64,000 bases of DNA from Euclidia mi (Eukaryota; Arthropoda; Insecta; Lepidoptera; Erebidae): assembly GCA_944739405.2 (NCBI GenBank), contig OX123187.2, positions 71,966,450 through 72,030,449 of the forward strand. Direction: 5' to 3'. The position numbers and the translations under genes are program-made. Within the stretch, counting starts at the first letter, position 1. Each line of letters opens with the position of its first letter. Shown here piece by piece: positions 10,802 to 20,125 of this stretch. Under the pieces are notes generated by a model. It made no database searches and was not told the origin of the DNA. It saw nothing but the letters and a program-made list of their open reading frames with translations.

Positions 10802-11160
10802 TATAATTATTATAGGTATATCATCTGGTCCTGCAAGAATATCAGCATTGCAGTTATCTGCAACAATAGCTGATGCAGGTTCCAATTTGTACTCCAATCC
10901 GTTTGTCATTGTTTAAATCAACGTATACCTACCTATTTAAACAATGACAAACGGATTGGAGTACAAATTGGAACCTGCATCAGCTATTGTTGCAGATAAC
11001 TGCAATGCTGATATTCTTGCAGGACCAGATGATATACCTATAATAATTATAGGGTCATTTCGCCTGTTCGCGTCCATCGCCCTATTCGCGTCCATTTTAC
11101 GGACCTCCCTTTAAAAATGCTCGAAAATAAGTATACTAACACACTAATAAGATGAAAAGT
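10693..11160. repeat. Palindrome P1, 226-bp arms, 16-bp spacer
   Basis: Arms 10693-10918 and 10935-11160 are reverse complements. The spacer CAACGTATACCTACCT lies at 10919-10934. Each arm carries one terminal motif of the GCGTCCA family (10777-10801 and 11052-11076). The right arm stops abruptly inside a DD41D transposase gene at 11161. Confidence 0.9.
10944..11114 (+). other. Short open frame in P1, possible captured coding fragment
   Basis: A 56-codon frame starts at ATG 10944. Its first 36 codons read like protein (NGLEYKLEPASAIVADNCNA near the N-terminus, then a GPDDIP motif) and then run into the GCGTCCA-family terminal motif. The first 36 codons are not part of that motif family elsewhere. 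The frame occurs four times, once in each arm of P1 and P1'. I do not recognise the protein. It could be a piece of a host gene or of the parent transposase, or chance. Confidence 0.35.
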
Positions 11161-12222
11161 AGGAGTGAATGCAATTATGCAGGTGCTCGTAGGGAGTACG
11201 AGGAGCGGTATGCCAGACCACGGGGTCTAACCGTGCCGTCGGAGCGCGCGTTTCAACGGCTTCACCACCGGGTGTACAACACGGGCAGTGCTCGCGATGA
11301 TTCGAATCGCAATCATGGTGGCAGACCACAAAGTAGCGACGGTGTAGTGGAACAGGTCTTACAATTATTCGCTGAGGATCCCACGCAGAGTACCAGGAGT
11401 GCGGCACGTGAACTGGGCACCAGTAACGCGCGAGTGTGGAGGATATTAAAAGAAGACGGACAGCATCCTTTCCACTACCAACGTGTTCACTCACTTATGC
11501 CGTCGGACTATGCCCACAGAAGACAATACTGCAACTGGCTACTTGGCAAAGTAGAAGAGGATGCTACGTTCTTGGAGCGCGTGTTATTTACCGACAAATG
11601 TTCATTTGTGCGGACGGGTGTTTTCAACTGTCACAATGAACACGTCTGGGCTGTTGAAAATCCACACGCGATGAAAGAAAGCCATTTTCAACATCGTTGG
11701 CGCATCAATGTGTGGGCGGGAATCCTCGGCGACCGTATTATTGGTCCGCATTTTTTAAATGAAACCATGAACGGTACCAATTATTTAAGATTTTTAAGGG
11801 AAGTTCTAAGTTACGAGTTAGATTCGTTGCCGTTAAGCTTCCACCGCAGCTTGTGGTTCCAGCACGACGGTGCCCTACCTCATTTTTTACGAGCTGTGCG
11901 TGAGTATCTTGACGCACAGTTCCCTGGCAAGTGGATTGGACGAAGCGGGCCTATCTCGTGGCCACCAAGATCATCGGACCTAACGCCTTTAGACTTTTAC
12001 TTGTGGGGACACGTTAAACAAATAGTGTACCAAAAACCGTGTGACACTGAAGAAGAAATGCGTGCGCGTATCGTTTCTGCTTTCCGAAGTTTAAACCCAG
12101 GAGTGTTAAGAAGTGTGCGTTCGGATATGGTGCAAAGGTGCCGTAAGTGTCTAGCCGTGGGTGGCGGCCATGTGGAGAATGACCGTCGCAACTTACAGCA
12201 AGTTGATATTTTTATCAATTAA
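11152..12222 (+). pseudogene. DD41D Tc1/mariner-type transposase, N-terminally truncated copy
   Basis: From codon 4 (11161) it matches residues 30-382 of the right-hand copy (16152-17300). The first three codons (MKS) come from the palindrome P1 arm. The N-terminal 29 residues, including the start of the helix-turn-helix, are missing. The catalytic residues remain: D of LFTDKCSF, D of QHDGALPH, and D of TPLDFYLW 41 residues later. One difference is visible between copies (H here, Y at residue 64 there). It has no natural 5' end and is probably inactive. Confidence 0.85.
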
Positions 12223-12859
12223 GGTAGGTACCTAGTTACGTAAGATTAAACCAATTAAAAAGTAGGTAGTTATTAATGTAAGTACCGTAGTCATAGCGCG
12301 ACGATTTTCTCTTAGATGGGTGACCGCGTGTGACTTTACATGAAAGCGCTTCCGGGCTTCCGACGGCCCGTAAAGCCGCATCCAAGAATCGTTAGGCCAT
12401 GTCGTAGGTATTCGAGCAGTTTGAAAACAGTGACACCAGAGTTGACCACGCACTCGCACGAAACAAACAGAAAACCTTAATACTGTACTTTGTTTTACGG
12501 AGTTTTACCTAAACCGTCGAAGCAAAAGATCAGCTGTTGCATCAAGTGCATAAAATCTGTTTATACCTAAAATAATACTTGGCACGTGTAAAGGACGATG
12601 ACGCGCGGCGGCGGCTTTTGTCAAAGGAGGCGGTCGGTTGGCCTATGCACTCAAAGGCGCCGCTTTTGCCGTCAAATTTTTATGAACTTTAGGTAGATAC
12701 CTAGCTAATACGATTTATGAGTCTTTAGTGTTGCCATGGGTAATCTGATATGATATTATTTAAAATTAATTAAATTTACATGGGAAAATTTTATGTTGAA
12801 TTTCCGTAAAATAATGACAAATATCTCATCATTTTACGCTACTCTACAACCCCTTCATT
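12223..12859. other. 3' untranslated part of the truncated DD41D element
   Basis: Runs from the transposase stop to the terminal repeat and is mirrored at 15515-16151. A frame at 12232-12459 on the minus strand is conserved only because the arms are identical. Confidence 0.6.
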
Positions 12860-12892
12860 GATCGGACGGGGGGATATGTAACACCCTGTATA
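12860..12892 (+). repeat. DD41D element terminal inverted repeat (left arm copy)
   Basis: GATCGGACGGGG at the inner side and ACACCCTGTATA at the outer side. It matches in inverted orientation 15482-15514, and in direct orientation 18409-18441 with several differences. It follows the transposase stop by about 640 bp. Confidence 0.8.
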
Positions 12893-12904
12893 GGAATAGC
12901 CCTG

Positions 12905-13040
12905 TTACAAGAAACCTAACACAACCTATTAAGTTTCCCGAGTGGACGAGATTCATAAATCATTCGATCGTAATATACGACATGAAGCAGGTCGGCATCA
13001 GTGTTATCAACTTATTAGGTTATGCTAGGTTTCCTTGTGA
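12905..13040. mobile_element. MITE, 136 bp, left arm copy
   Basis: Imperfect 29-30-bp inverted ends: TTACAAGAAACCTAACACAA at 12905 and the complement of TCACAAGGAAACCTAGCATA ending at 13040. Both ends are bordered by CCCTG/CAGGG-like bases. It has no coding capacity and is mirrored at 15334-15469. Confidence 0.6.
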
Positions 13041-13136
13041 CCCTGTATCCAAAAATAGGTGCCCTGCGTCGCAGGGCTCCGTCAACTTAACTTAAAAGAT
13101 ATCGCCGCCCTATCTACTTGGTACCTAGTCCTACGT

Positions 13137-13922
13137 AGTAGGTACTTAGTAAGCAACGACAGACGACGATTTGAGGCTGAATCCTTGGTCAGAGGAAAAA
13201 ACATCAGGATAAAAAATCTTTTATTTTTAGTTGTTCTATACAATAATAGCAAAAAAAATCACATATAAATCGATTTTGAAATTTTTCTTCAAAAATTTTC
13301 TTTGTGTCGAACGCTACCAATAGAATAGAATGTGAACCTTTGATCGGAGAAAAAAAATGTCAAGAGCAAAAAGCCTTTAATATTAGTCGTTATATACAAT
13401 GCAAACAAAAAATAATAAATAAGTTGTACTTTTGATAGAAGAAATATTTTATTCGAATCTCCATAACCCTTAAAACTAAACACGTATTATCTATATCATA
13501 AGTTCATAACAATAGGTACCTACCGGTATAGGTAACGTAGGTACCTATTGTTATGAACTTATGATATAGATAATACGTGTTTAGTTTTAAGGGTTATGGA
13601 GATTCGAATAAAATATTTCTTCTATCAAAAGTACAACTTATTTATTATTTTTTGTTTGCATTGTATATAACGACTAATATTAAAGGCTTTTTGCTCTTGA
13701 CATTTTTTTTCTCCGATCAAAGGTTCACATTCTATTCTATTGGTAGCGTTCGACACAAAGAAAATTTTTGAAGAAAAATTTCAAAATCGATTTATATGTG
13801 ATTTTTTTGCTATTATTGTATAGAACAACTAAAAATAAAAGATTTTTTATCCTGATGTTTTTTCCTCTGACCAAGGATTCAGCCTCAAATCGTCGTCTGT
13901 CGTTGCTTACTAAGTACCTACT
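13137..13922. repeat. Palindrome P2, about 387-bp arms, 13-bp spacer
   Basis: Arms 13137-13523 and 13537-13922 around spacer CGGTATAGGTAAC. Each arm consists of two degenerate units of roughly 150 bp beginning near GACGATTTGAGGCTGAATCC and GAACCTTTGATCGGAG. Short frames in it are mirrored artefacts. The same repeat, diverged, occurs at 18460-18830. Confidence 0.88.
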
Positions 13923-14451
13923 CTCTTATACGTTGAGGTATTGGCGGTACTGACTTTTCATCTTATTAGTGTGTTAGTATACTTATTTTCGAGCATTTTT
14001 AAAGGGAGGTCCGTAAAATGGACGCGAATAGGGCGATGGACGCGAACAGGCGAAATGACCCTATAATTATTATAGGTATATCATCTGGTCCTGCAAGAAT
14101 ATCAGCATTGCAGTTATCTGCAACAATAGCTGATGCAGGTTCCAATTTGTACTCCAATCCGTTTGTCATTGTTTAAATAGGTAGGTATACGTTGATTTAA
14201 ACAATGACAAACGGATTGGAGTACAAATTGGAACCTGCATCAGCTATTGTTGCAGATAACTGCAATGCTGATATTCTTGCAGGACCAGATGATATACCTA
14301 TAATAATTATAGGGTCATTTCGCCTGTTCGCGTCCATCGCCCTATTCGCGTCCATTTTACGGACCTCCCTTTAAAAATGCTCGAAAATAAGTATACTAAC
14401 ACACTAATAAGATGAAAAGTCAGTACCGCCAATACCTCAACGTATAAGAGA
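13923..14451. repeat. Palindrome P1' (inverted copy of P1)
   Basis: Arms 13923-14178 and 14195-14451 around the central spacer. It matches P1 with the spacer reversed, and extends about 30 bp further on each side. GCGTCCA-family terminal motifs lie at 14037-14061 and 14312-14336. Confidence 0.9.
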
Positions 14452-15238
14452 GTAGGTACTTAGTAAGCAACGACAGACGACGATTTGAGGCTGAATCCTT
14501 GGTCAGAGGAAAAAACATCAGGATAAAAAATCTTTTATTTTTAGTTGTTCTATACAATAATAGCAAAAAAAATCACATATAAATCGATTTTGAAATTTTT
14601 CTTCAAAAATTTTCTTTGTGTCGAACGCTACCAATAGAATAGAATGTGAACCTTTGATCGGAGAAAAAAAATGTCAAGAGCAAAAAGCCTTTAATATTAG
14701 TCGTTATATACAATGCAAACAAAAAATAATAAATAAGTTGTACTTTTGATAGAAGAAATATTTTATTCGAATCTCCATAACCCTTAAAACTAAACACGTA
14801 TTATCTATATCATAAGTTCATAACAATAGGTACCTACGTTACCTATACCGGTAGGTACCTATTGTTATGAACTTATGATATAGATAATACGTGTTTAGTT
14901 TTAAGGGTTATGGAGATTCGAATAAAATATTTCTTCTATCAAAAGTACAACTTATTTATTATTTTTTGTTTGCATTGTATATAACGACTAATATTAAAGG
15001 CTTTTTGCTCTTGACATTTTTTTTCTCCGATCAAAGGTTCACATTCTATTCTATTGGTAGCGTTCGACACAAAGAAAATTTTTGAAGAAAAATTTCAAAA
15101 TCGATTTATATGTGATTTTTTTTGCTATTATTGTATAGAACAACTAAAAAGAAAAGATTTTTTATCCTGATGTTTTTTCCTCTGACCAAGGATTCAGCCT
15201 CAAATCGTCGTCTGTCGTTGCTTACTAAGTACCTACTA
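14452..15238. repeat. Palindrome P2' (right-arm copy of P2)
   Basis: Reverse complement of 13137-13922 with an A-run length difference and a T/G substitution near 15149. The centre is at about 14843. Confidence 0.88.
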
Positions 15239-15333
15239 CGTAGGACTAGGTACCAAGTAGATAGGGCGGCGATATCTTTTAAGTTAAGTTGACGGAGCCC
15301 TGCGACGCAGGGCACCTATTTTTGGATACAGGG

Positions 15334-15469
15334 TCACAAGGAAACCTAGCATAACCTAATAAGTTGATAACACTGATGCCGACCTGCTTCATGTCGTATA
15401 TTACGATCGAATGATTTATGAATCTCGTCCACTCGGGAAACTTAATAGGTTGTGTTAGGTTTCTTGTAA
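15334..15469. mobile_element. MITE, 136 bp, right arm copy
   Basis: Mirror image of 12905-13040, duplicated along with the palindrome arm. Confidence 0.6.
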
Positions 15470-16151
15470 CAGGGCTATTCCTATACAGGGTGTTACATAT
15501 CCCCCCGTCCGATCAATGAAGGGGTTGTAGAGTAGCGTAAAATGATGAGATATTTGTCATTATTTTACGGAAATTCAACATAAAATTTTCCCATGTAAAT
15601 TTAATTAATTTTAAATAATATCATATCAGATTACCCATGGCAACACTAAAGACTCATAAATCGTATTAGCTAGGTATCTACCTAAAGTTCATAAAAATTT
15701 GACGGCAAAAGCGGCGCCTTTGAGTGCATAGGCCAACCGACCGCCTCCTTTGACAAAAGCCGCCGCCGCGCGTCATCGTCCTTTACACGTGCCAAGTATT
15801 ATTTTAGGTATAAACAGATTTTATGCACTTGATGCAACAGCTGATCTTTTGCTTCGACGGTTTAGGTAAAACTCCGTAAAACAAAGTACAGTATTAAGGT
15901 TTTCTGTTTGTTTCGTGCGAGTGCGTGGTCAACTCTGGTGTCACTGTTTTCAAACTGCTCGAATACCTACGACATGGCCTAACGATTCTTGGATGCGGCT
16001 TTACGGGCCGTCGGAAGCCCGGAAGCGCTTTCATGTAAAGTCACACGCGGTCACCCATCTAAGAGAAAATCGTCGCGCTATGACTACGGTACTTACATTA
16101 ATAACTACCTACTTTTTAATTGGTTTAATCTTACGTAACTAGGTACCTACC

Positions 16152-17300
16152 TTAATTGATAAAAATATCAACTTGCTGTAAGTTGCGACGGTCATTCTCC
16201 ACATGGCCGCCACCCACGGCTAGACACTTACGGCACCTTTGCACCATATCCGAACGCACACTTCTTAACACTCCTGGGTTTAAACTTCGGAAAGCAGAAA
16301 CGATACGCGCACGCATTTCTTCTTCAGTGTCACACGGTTTTTGGTACACTATTTGTTTAACGTGTCCCCACAAGTAAAAGTCTAAAGGCGTTAGGTCCGA
16401 TGATCTTGGTGGCCACGAGATAGGCCCGCTTCGTCCAATCCACTTGCCAGGGAACTGTGCGTCAAGATACTCACGCACAGCTCGTAAAAAATGAGGTAGG
16501 GCACCGTCGTGCTGGAACCACAAGCTGCGGTGGAAGCTTAACGGCAACGAATCTAACTCGTAACTTAGAACTTCCCTTAAAAATCTTAAATAATTGGTAC
16601 CGTTCATGGTTTCATTTAAAAAATGCGGACCAATAATACGGTCGCCGAGGATTCCCGCCCACACATTGATGCGCCAACGATGTTGAAAATGGCTTTCTTT
16701 CATCGCGTGTGGATTTTCAACAGCCCAGACGTGTTCATTGTGACAGTTGAAAACACCCGTCCGCACAAATGAACATTTGTCGGTAAATAACACGCGCTCC
16801 AAGAACGTAGCATCCTCTTCTACTTTGCCAAGTAGCCAGTTGCAGTATTGTCTTCTGTGGGCATAGTCCGACGGCATAAGTGAGTGAACACGTTGGTAGT
16901 GGAAAGGATGCTGTCCGTCTTCTTTTAATATCCTCCACACTCGCGCGTTACTGGTGCCCAGTTCACGTGCCGCACTCCTGGTACTCTGCGTGGGATCCTC
17001 AGCGAATAATTGTAAGACCTGTTCCACTACACCGTCGCTACTTTGTGGTCTGCCACCATGATTGCGATTCGAATCATCGCGAGCACTGCCCGTGTTGTAC
17101 ACCCGGTGGTAAAGCCGTTGAAACGCGCGCTCCGACGGCACGGTTAGACCCCGTGGTCTGGCATACCGCTCCTCGTACTCCCTACGAGCACCTGCATAAT
17201 TGCATTCACTCCTACCTAAGCACATCAACATGTTAAAGTATTCAGGGTTTGAATATGACATACCTAACGAATCTACTATTTCACGCGGAAGTCTAAACAA
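16152..17300 (-). CDS. DD41D Tc1/mariner-superfamily transposase, intact
   Basis: 382 codons without a break. The N-terminus (from about residue 14, MSYSNPEYFNML, to about 70) resembles the DUF4817 helix-turn-helix of insect transposases, followed by a second DNA-binding stretch ending near GRPQSS (83-88). The catalytic domain has D174 (LFTDKCSF), D265 (WFQHDGALPH) and D307 (TPLDFYLWG). There are 41 residues between the last two, which places it with the DD41D (rosa/Visitor-type) group. It would bind the terminal repeats and move the element by cut and paste. An initiator at residue 14 is an alternative. Two slightly unusual positions, FTDK for FTDE and RSSDL for RSPDL, may affect activity. 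Confidence 0.88.
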   Translation of the reverse strand: MFRLPREIVDSLGMSYSNPEYFNMLMCLGRSECNYAGARREYEERYARPRGLTVPSERAFQRLYHRVYNTGSARDDSNRNHGGRPQSSDGVVEQVLQLFAEDPTQSTRSAARELGTSNARVWRILKEDGQHPFHYQRVHSLMPSDYAHRRQYCNWLLGKVEEDATFLERVLFTDKCSFVRTGVFNCHNEHVWAVENPHAMKESHFQHRWRINVWAGILGDRIIGPHFLNETMNGTNYLRFLREVLSYELDSLPLSFHRSLWFQHDGALPHFLRAVREYLDAQFPGKWIGRSGPISWPPRSSDLTPLDFYLWGHVKQIVYQKPCDTEEEMRARIVSAFRSLNPGVLRSVRSDMVQRCRKCLAVGGGHVENDRRNLQQVDIFIN

Positions 17301-17689
17301 AAGGAAAGCTAGCGAAAGACTGAGTGTTCAAGTAGGCTAATAGTTAATTCGTAAATCAAATAGGTAAATAATTAGAGATGTAACAAATGGTATTCACTGG
17401 AGTACTGTTTCTATTGATATTTTATGTTATTGTTTACCTGATAGAATATCGGTAGCTAAACCCCTAAAACGTCAGCTTTGTGTAAATTTATGTTTTTATT
17501 TGCTGTTAATAAATAAAAACATTCCATGGTTTAGACTAGAATCAGTTTATTTAAGGGTACTGACTCCGCGTGACGACTGTCAAAGATTTTCATGACTGTC
17601 GGTCCGACGGTTTAACGTGCTCTCCGAGACACAGGGATATTAACTATTTATTACGCACGTAACTTGGAAAAGTCTTATTATCTTATTAT

Positions 17690-17790
17690 GTATGTATTAT
17701 TATTGATGCGCGCCGTGGATTCGAACCCGATACCCTCTGCACGGCAGTCCGTTGGTATCATCACTAGGCTATCATTGGCCTAGTAGCCTA
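17690..17790 (-). repeat. tRNA-derived SINE fragment
   Basis: On the minus strand TAGCCTAGTGATGATACC (A-box-like) is followed about 35 bp later by GGGTTCGAATCCACG (B box). The same head, less complete, is at 40880-40930. It is too degenerate in the acceptor and anticodon regions to be a tRNA gene. Confidence 0.65.
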
Positions 17791-17981
17791 GCAGGCTATC
17801 ATTCTAGTTTTAACATGTCATGTTAAAATTAAATAAATCGATATTATCTGTTGATCGTAAACATCACTAGAGCGGTCCCTTTGTGTACGGCGGCGGCTCG
17901 CTTGACGGTAAAATTGCACTATTTTAAAAAGGCGGCATGCCCTTTGACACGGTAAGCGGCGAAAGCCGACAATTTTTAATA

Positions 17982-18226
17982 AATTTAAAGGCCTATCCAC
18001 ACGACACAATTTTACGTCCAACTTGACTTAATCACTTGATTAAATCGTGACGTGTAGACGCCAGTCGTCCAACTCAAGTTCATCGGGTGGGCGGACCACC
18101 AGATTTTAACCAATTGGGTGGACGGAATGAAATTCAGTCATTTGATTGTGTCGTGTAGACGGGCAAAGCCAATTCCATAGAAAATTTGATCAGTGGTAAA
18201 ATTGTGCCGTGTGGATGGGCCTTAAG
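17982..18226. mobile_element. MITE, about 245 bp
   Basis: Terminal inverted repeats: left AAGGCCTATCCACACGACAC, right the complement of AAGGCCCATCCACACGGCAC; both continue with AATTTTAC. TTAA-like bases flank it (off by one base), so the duplication cannot be fixed. No coding capacity. Confidence 0.72.
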
Positions 18227-18441
18227 AATCATAAGGGATTCCGCTATTGAGGGGAGTGTTGTTAGTTTACAGAATTTTCGCCAATTCCGGGGTAATGTTT
18301 CTCGTTAACACTGAGCTAAGGAAATTTATTCTGATGTTTTATGATGACCTAGATTTTTTTTATTATTTTTCCTGGTACGCCTGATAAGTCAGTAATATGT
18401 CCTTTCGAGATCGGACGGGGGCTTATGACACACACTGTATA

Positions 18442-18830
18442 TCCTACCTACTTAGTAACCAGTAACGTGCCGACATAAAGACGATTTGAGGCTGAACCCT
18501 TGGTCGGTGGAAAAAAACATCAAGACAAAAAAGCTTTTACTTTTAGTTTTTCTATACAATAAAATCAAAAAAATCTCAAAGCCATCGATTTCAAAATTTT
18601 TATAAAAAAATTTCTAAGTGTCGATCGCTATTGTAACGCGCCCATTTTCAAGACGATTTTGACGGTGAACCCTTAATCGGAGATTAAAATTGTCAAGATA
18701 AAAAAATCTTTGTTTTTAGCCATTCTAAGCAATGAAATAAAAAAACAGTCAATATTATGATTTTGAAATTTTTCACCGAAATTTTTTTAAGTCCCAATCC
18801 CCTAGCACACCCTTAACTACACTCCAACCT
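18442..18830 (+). repeat. Diverged copy of the P2 arm repeat
   Basis: Two degenerate units, starting near GACGATTTGAGGCTGAACCC (18481) and GACGATTTTGACGGTGAACC (18652), match the P2 arms at roughly three quarters of positions. It abuts the right end of the DD41D element, while the P2' copy near the left end is inverted relative to it. Confidence 0.65.
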
Positions 18831-19325
18831 TCTTTGTTTTGGCTTACTTAGCGTTATATAGATATAATATGAAGTAAATCTAAATCGTGTTAATAAAATA
18901 TGAAGAAAAGACAGAGTGGCAATAATTGAATTGAATTTTAGACTAAAATAATAGATAATACGTGTGCAATATCACTAATACAGTAAATTTTTGAGGTTAA
19001 CCAACTAGATAGGTACATCATCTAAAACCCTATGAGGCTATAAATAACATTAAACCTGGACTTATTATTACTGATTGTATGAGAATACTGTTAGGTTAAA
19101 TGCTTACCTGTCCTCGTCTAAAGGAAATTTAGCCATGAAATTTCGCTTTTGTCCATCTGACCGGCCACATCTCGTACCACATATTTCACAGCTTTTGTAA
19201 TGCATTGCAATTCTCACCCATTCACATAAACACTTTATTTCGCTGAATACATAGAATCAATCACAAAATCATGTTTATAATACTTTTTACCTTTTTATCA
19301 AAACCGCCTCTGAGCTACAACCAAA
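18831..19325. other. Non-coding stretch near the right end of the insertion
   Basis: AT-rich; no open frame or repeat recognised. Confidence 0.4.
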
Positions 19326-19379
19326 TTCACAACTAAACAAGAATCAAGATGGCGAACTAGAAGCCGCGAGTATCGCGCG

Positions 19380-19589
19380 CGCATCATAGTAGCGGTGAAG
19401 TTTGCATCAAGCTTGCCTGAGACTTGAAATATCATATTTGTCATAACAATATTTGAGCAATATTATCGCAAACTTGAAACTTCATATTTGACTTAACAAT
19501 ATTGCAGCTATATTGTCACAAACTTGCCTCGTCATATTTGACGCGGCAAGTTAGAATCAAAGAAAAAACAAACTTGCCGCAAGTTTGTC
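19380..19589. repeat. Subterminal AAACTTG motif array, right end
   Basis: Repeats of CAAACTTG, CATATTTGACTTAACAATATT and GCAAGTTTG precede the inverted terminus. The last CAAACTTGCCGCAAGTTTG is a perfect small palindrome. It corresponds to the array at 5348-5625. Confidence 0.65.
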
Positions 19590-19600
19590 TGCTATCTGGG

Positions 19601-20094
19601 TTTACTTTACCAGACTCCAATGCAGCGTCTTCAATGCACGATGCAAGTTCACAGGATTCACAATTTCTCTTTGCAAATGTCAATGAATAGTTCACAATGT
19701 CTTTTATCACAATTTACCGTTGCCAGCACTAAATCAGGCGGCATTCAAGAAGGTTTACTCTATTTAGTTCAATTAATCAACTCACACGAAATGCAAAAAG
19801 GTGTGCTCACAATAACTTTTCACAAATGTTCAATATGTCACAAACCGTGCCGGAAGTCAAAAAGCGGCAATCTATAAGATTTCACAAACTATTCGCGTAG
19901 CTACAAGGATGTGCTTTTCAAAAGGCGATCAATTATTTTACGTACGAGACGACAACGTGGTAATTTTTCAACGCGCCAACGGAAGTGACAGTTCAGTGTG
20001 ACCATTGTCAGAAATTTTCAAAAGACTAAACAAAATGTTACTTAATCGATCTAATCGATTTGACTTATAATAAAAACTAATTCTATTTCAAACA
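19601..20094 (-). repeat. BEL/Pao copy 1, 3' LTR, inner part
   Basis: Continues the LTR begun at 5100 and matches 26622-27115 closely. On the minus strand the LTR starts TGTTTGAAATAG at 20094 and is preceded by a G-rich stretch (CCGGGGCGGGTGGA) that may serve as polypurine tract, though it is not a clean one. Confidence 0.92.
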
Positions 20095-20125
20095 TCCACC
20101 CGCCCCGGACCGGCCTACCGGTCCG

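Larger units (their letters stand above)
11161..17213. repeat. Giant palindrome, 3.03-kb arms, 16-bp spacer
   Basis: Left arm 11161-14178 and right arm 14195-17213 are reverse complements apart from a few single-base differences, for example A8 versus A7 at 13249-13256 against 13802-13808, and the transposase Y/H codon. The spacer is AGGTAGGTATACGTTG (14179-14194), the reverse complement of the P1 spacer. Each arm contains a transposase copy, a MITE and the nested palindrome P2. Confidence 0.93.
15482..18441 (-). mobile_element. DD41D Tc1/mariner-type element, apparently complete
   Basis: Terminal inverted repeats of 33 bp lie at 15482-15514 and 18409-18441, reading inward TATACAGGGTGTTACATA and TATACAGTGTGTGTCATA and both ending at CCCCCGTCCGATC. 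TA borders them. The transposase lies between, in minus orientation. A SINE (17700-17785) and a MITE (17982-18226) sit in the 5' non-coding part. About 30 of the 33 terminal positions match allowing small gaps. The left 1.7 kb belongs to the giant palindrome; the right 1.2 kb is unique. Confidence 0.75.
5337..19600. mobile_element. 14.26-kb composite insertion with CCCAGATAGCA inverted termini
   Basis: It begins CCCAGATAGCA (5337-5347) and ends with the exact reverse complement (19590-19600). It is bordered by a 2-bp TT duplication inside a BEL LTR, and the uninterrupted site is preserved at 26621-26630, 52922-52931 and 63991-64000. Both ends carry AAACTTG/CAAGTTT subterminal motifs. No transposase belonging to these ends is recognised: the enclosed DD41D gene has its own termini. 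I cannot assign a superfamily. The size probably results from later insertions and inversions inside a smaller non-autonomous element. Confidence 0.8.

Noticed and set aside
13289..15085. Four identical 64-codon frames as a small gene family
   Set aside because: They are the same palindromic sequence read from each arm; composition is AT-driven with no start context.
11161..17213. Dismissing the palindrome as a pure sequencing artefact
   Set aside because: Arm differences (a homopolymer length change, a transposase codon and a T/G substitution) and the neighbouring independent P1 palindrome make a real structure at least as likely; it remains to be tested with reads.
17695..17785. tRNA gene on the minus strand
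   Set aside because: Only the A- and B-box regions resemble tRNA; acceptor pairing is missing and the same head recurs in decayed form at 40880-40930.
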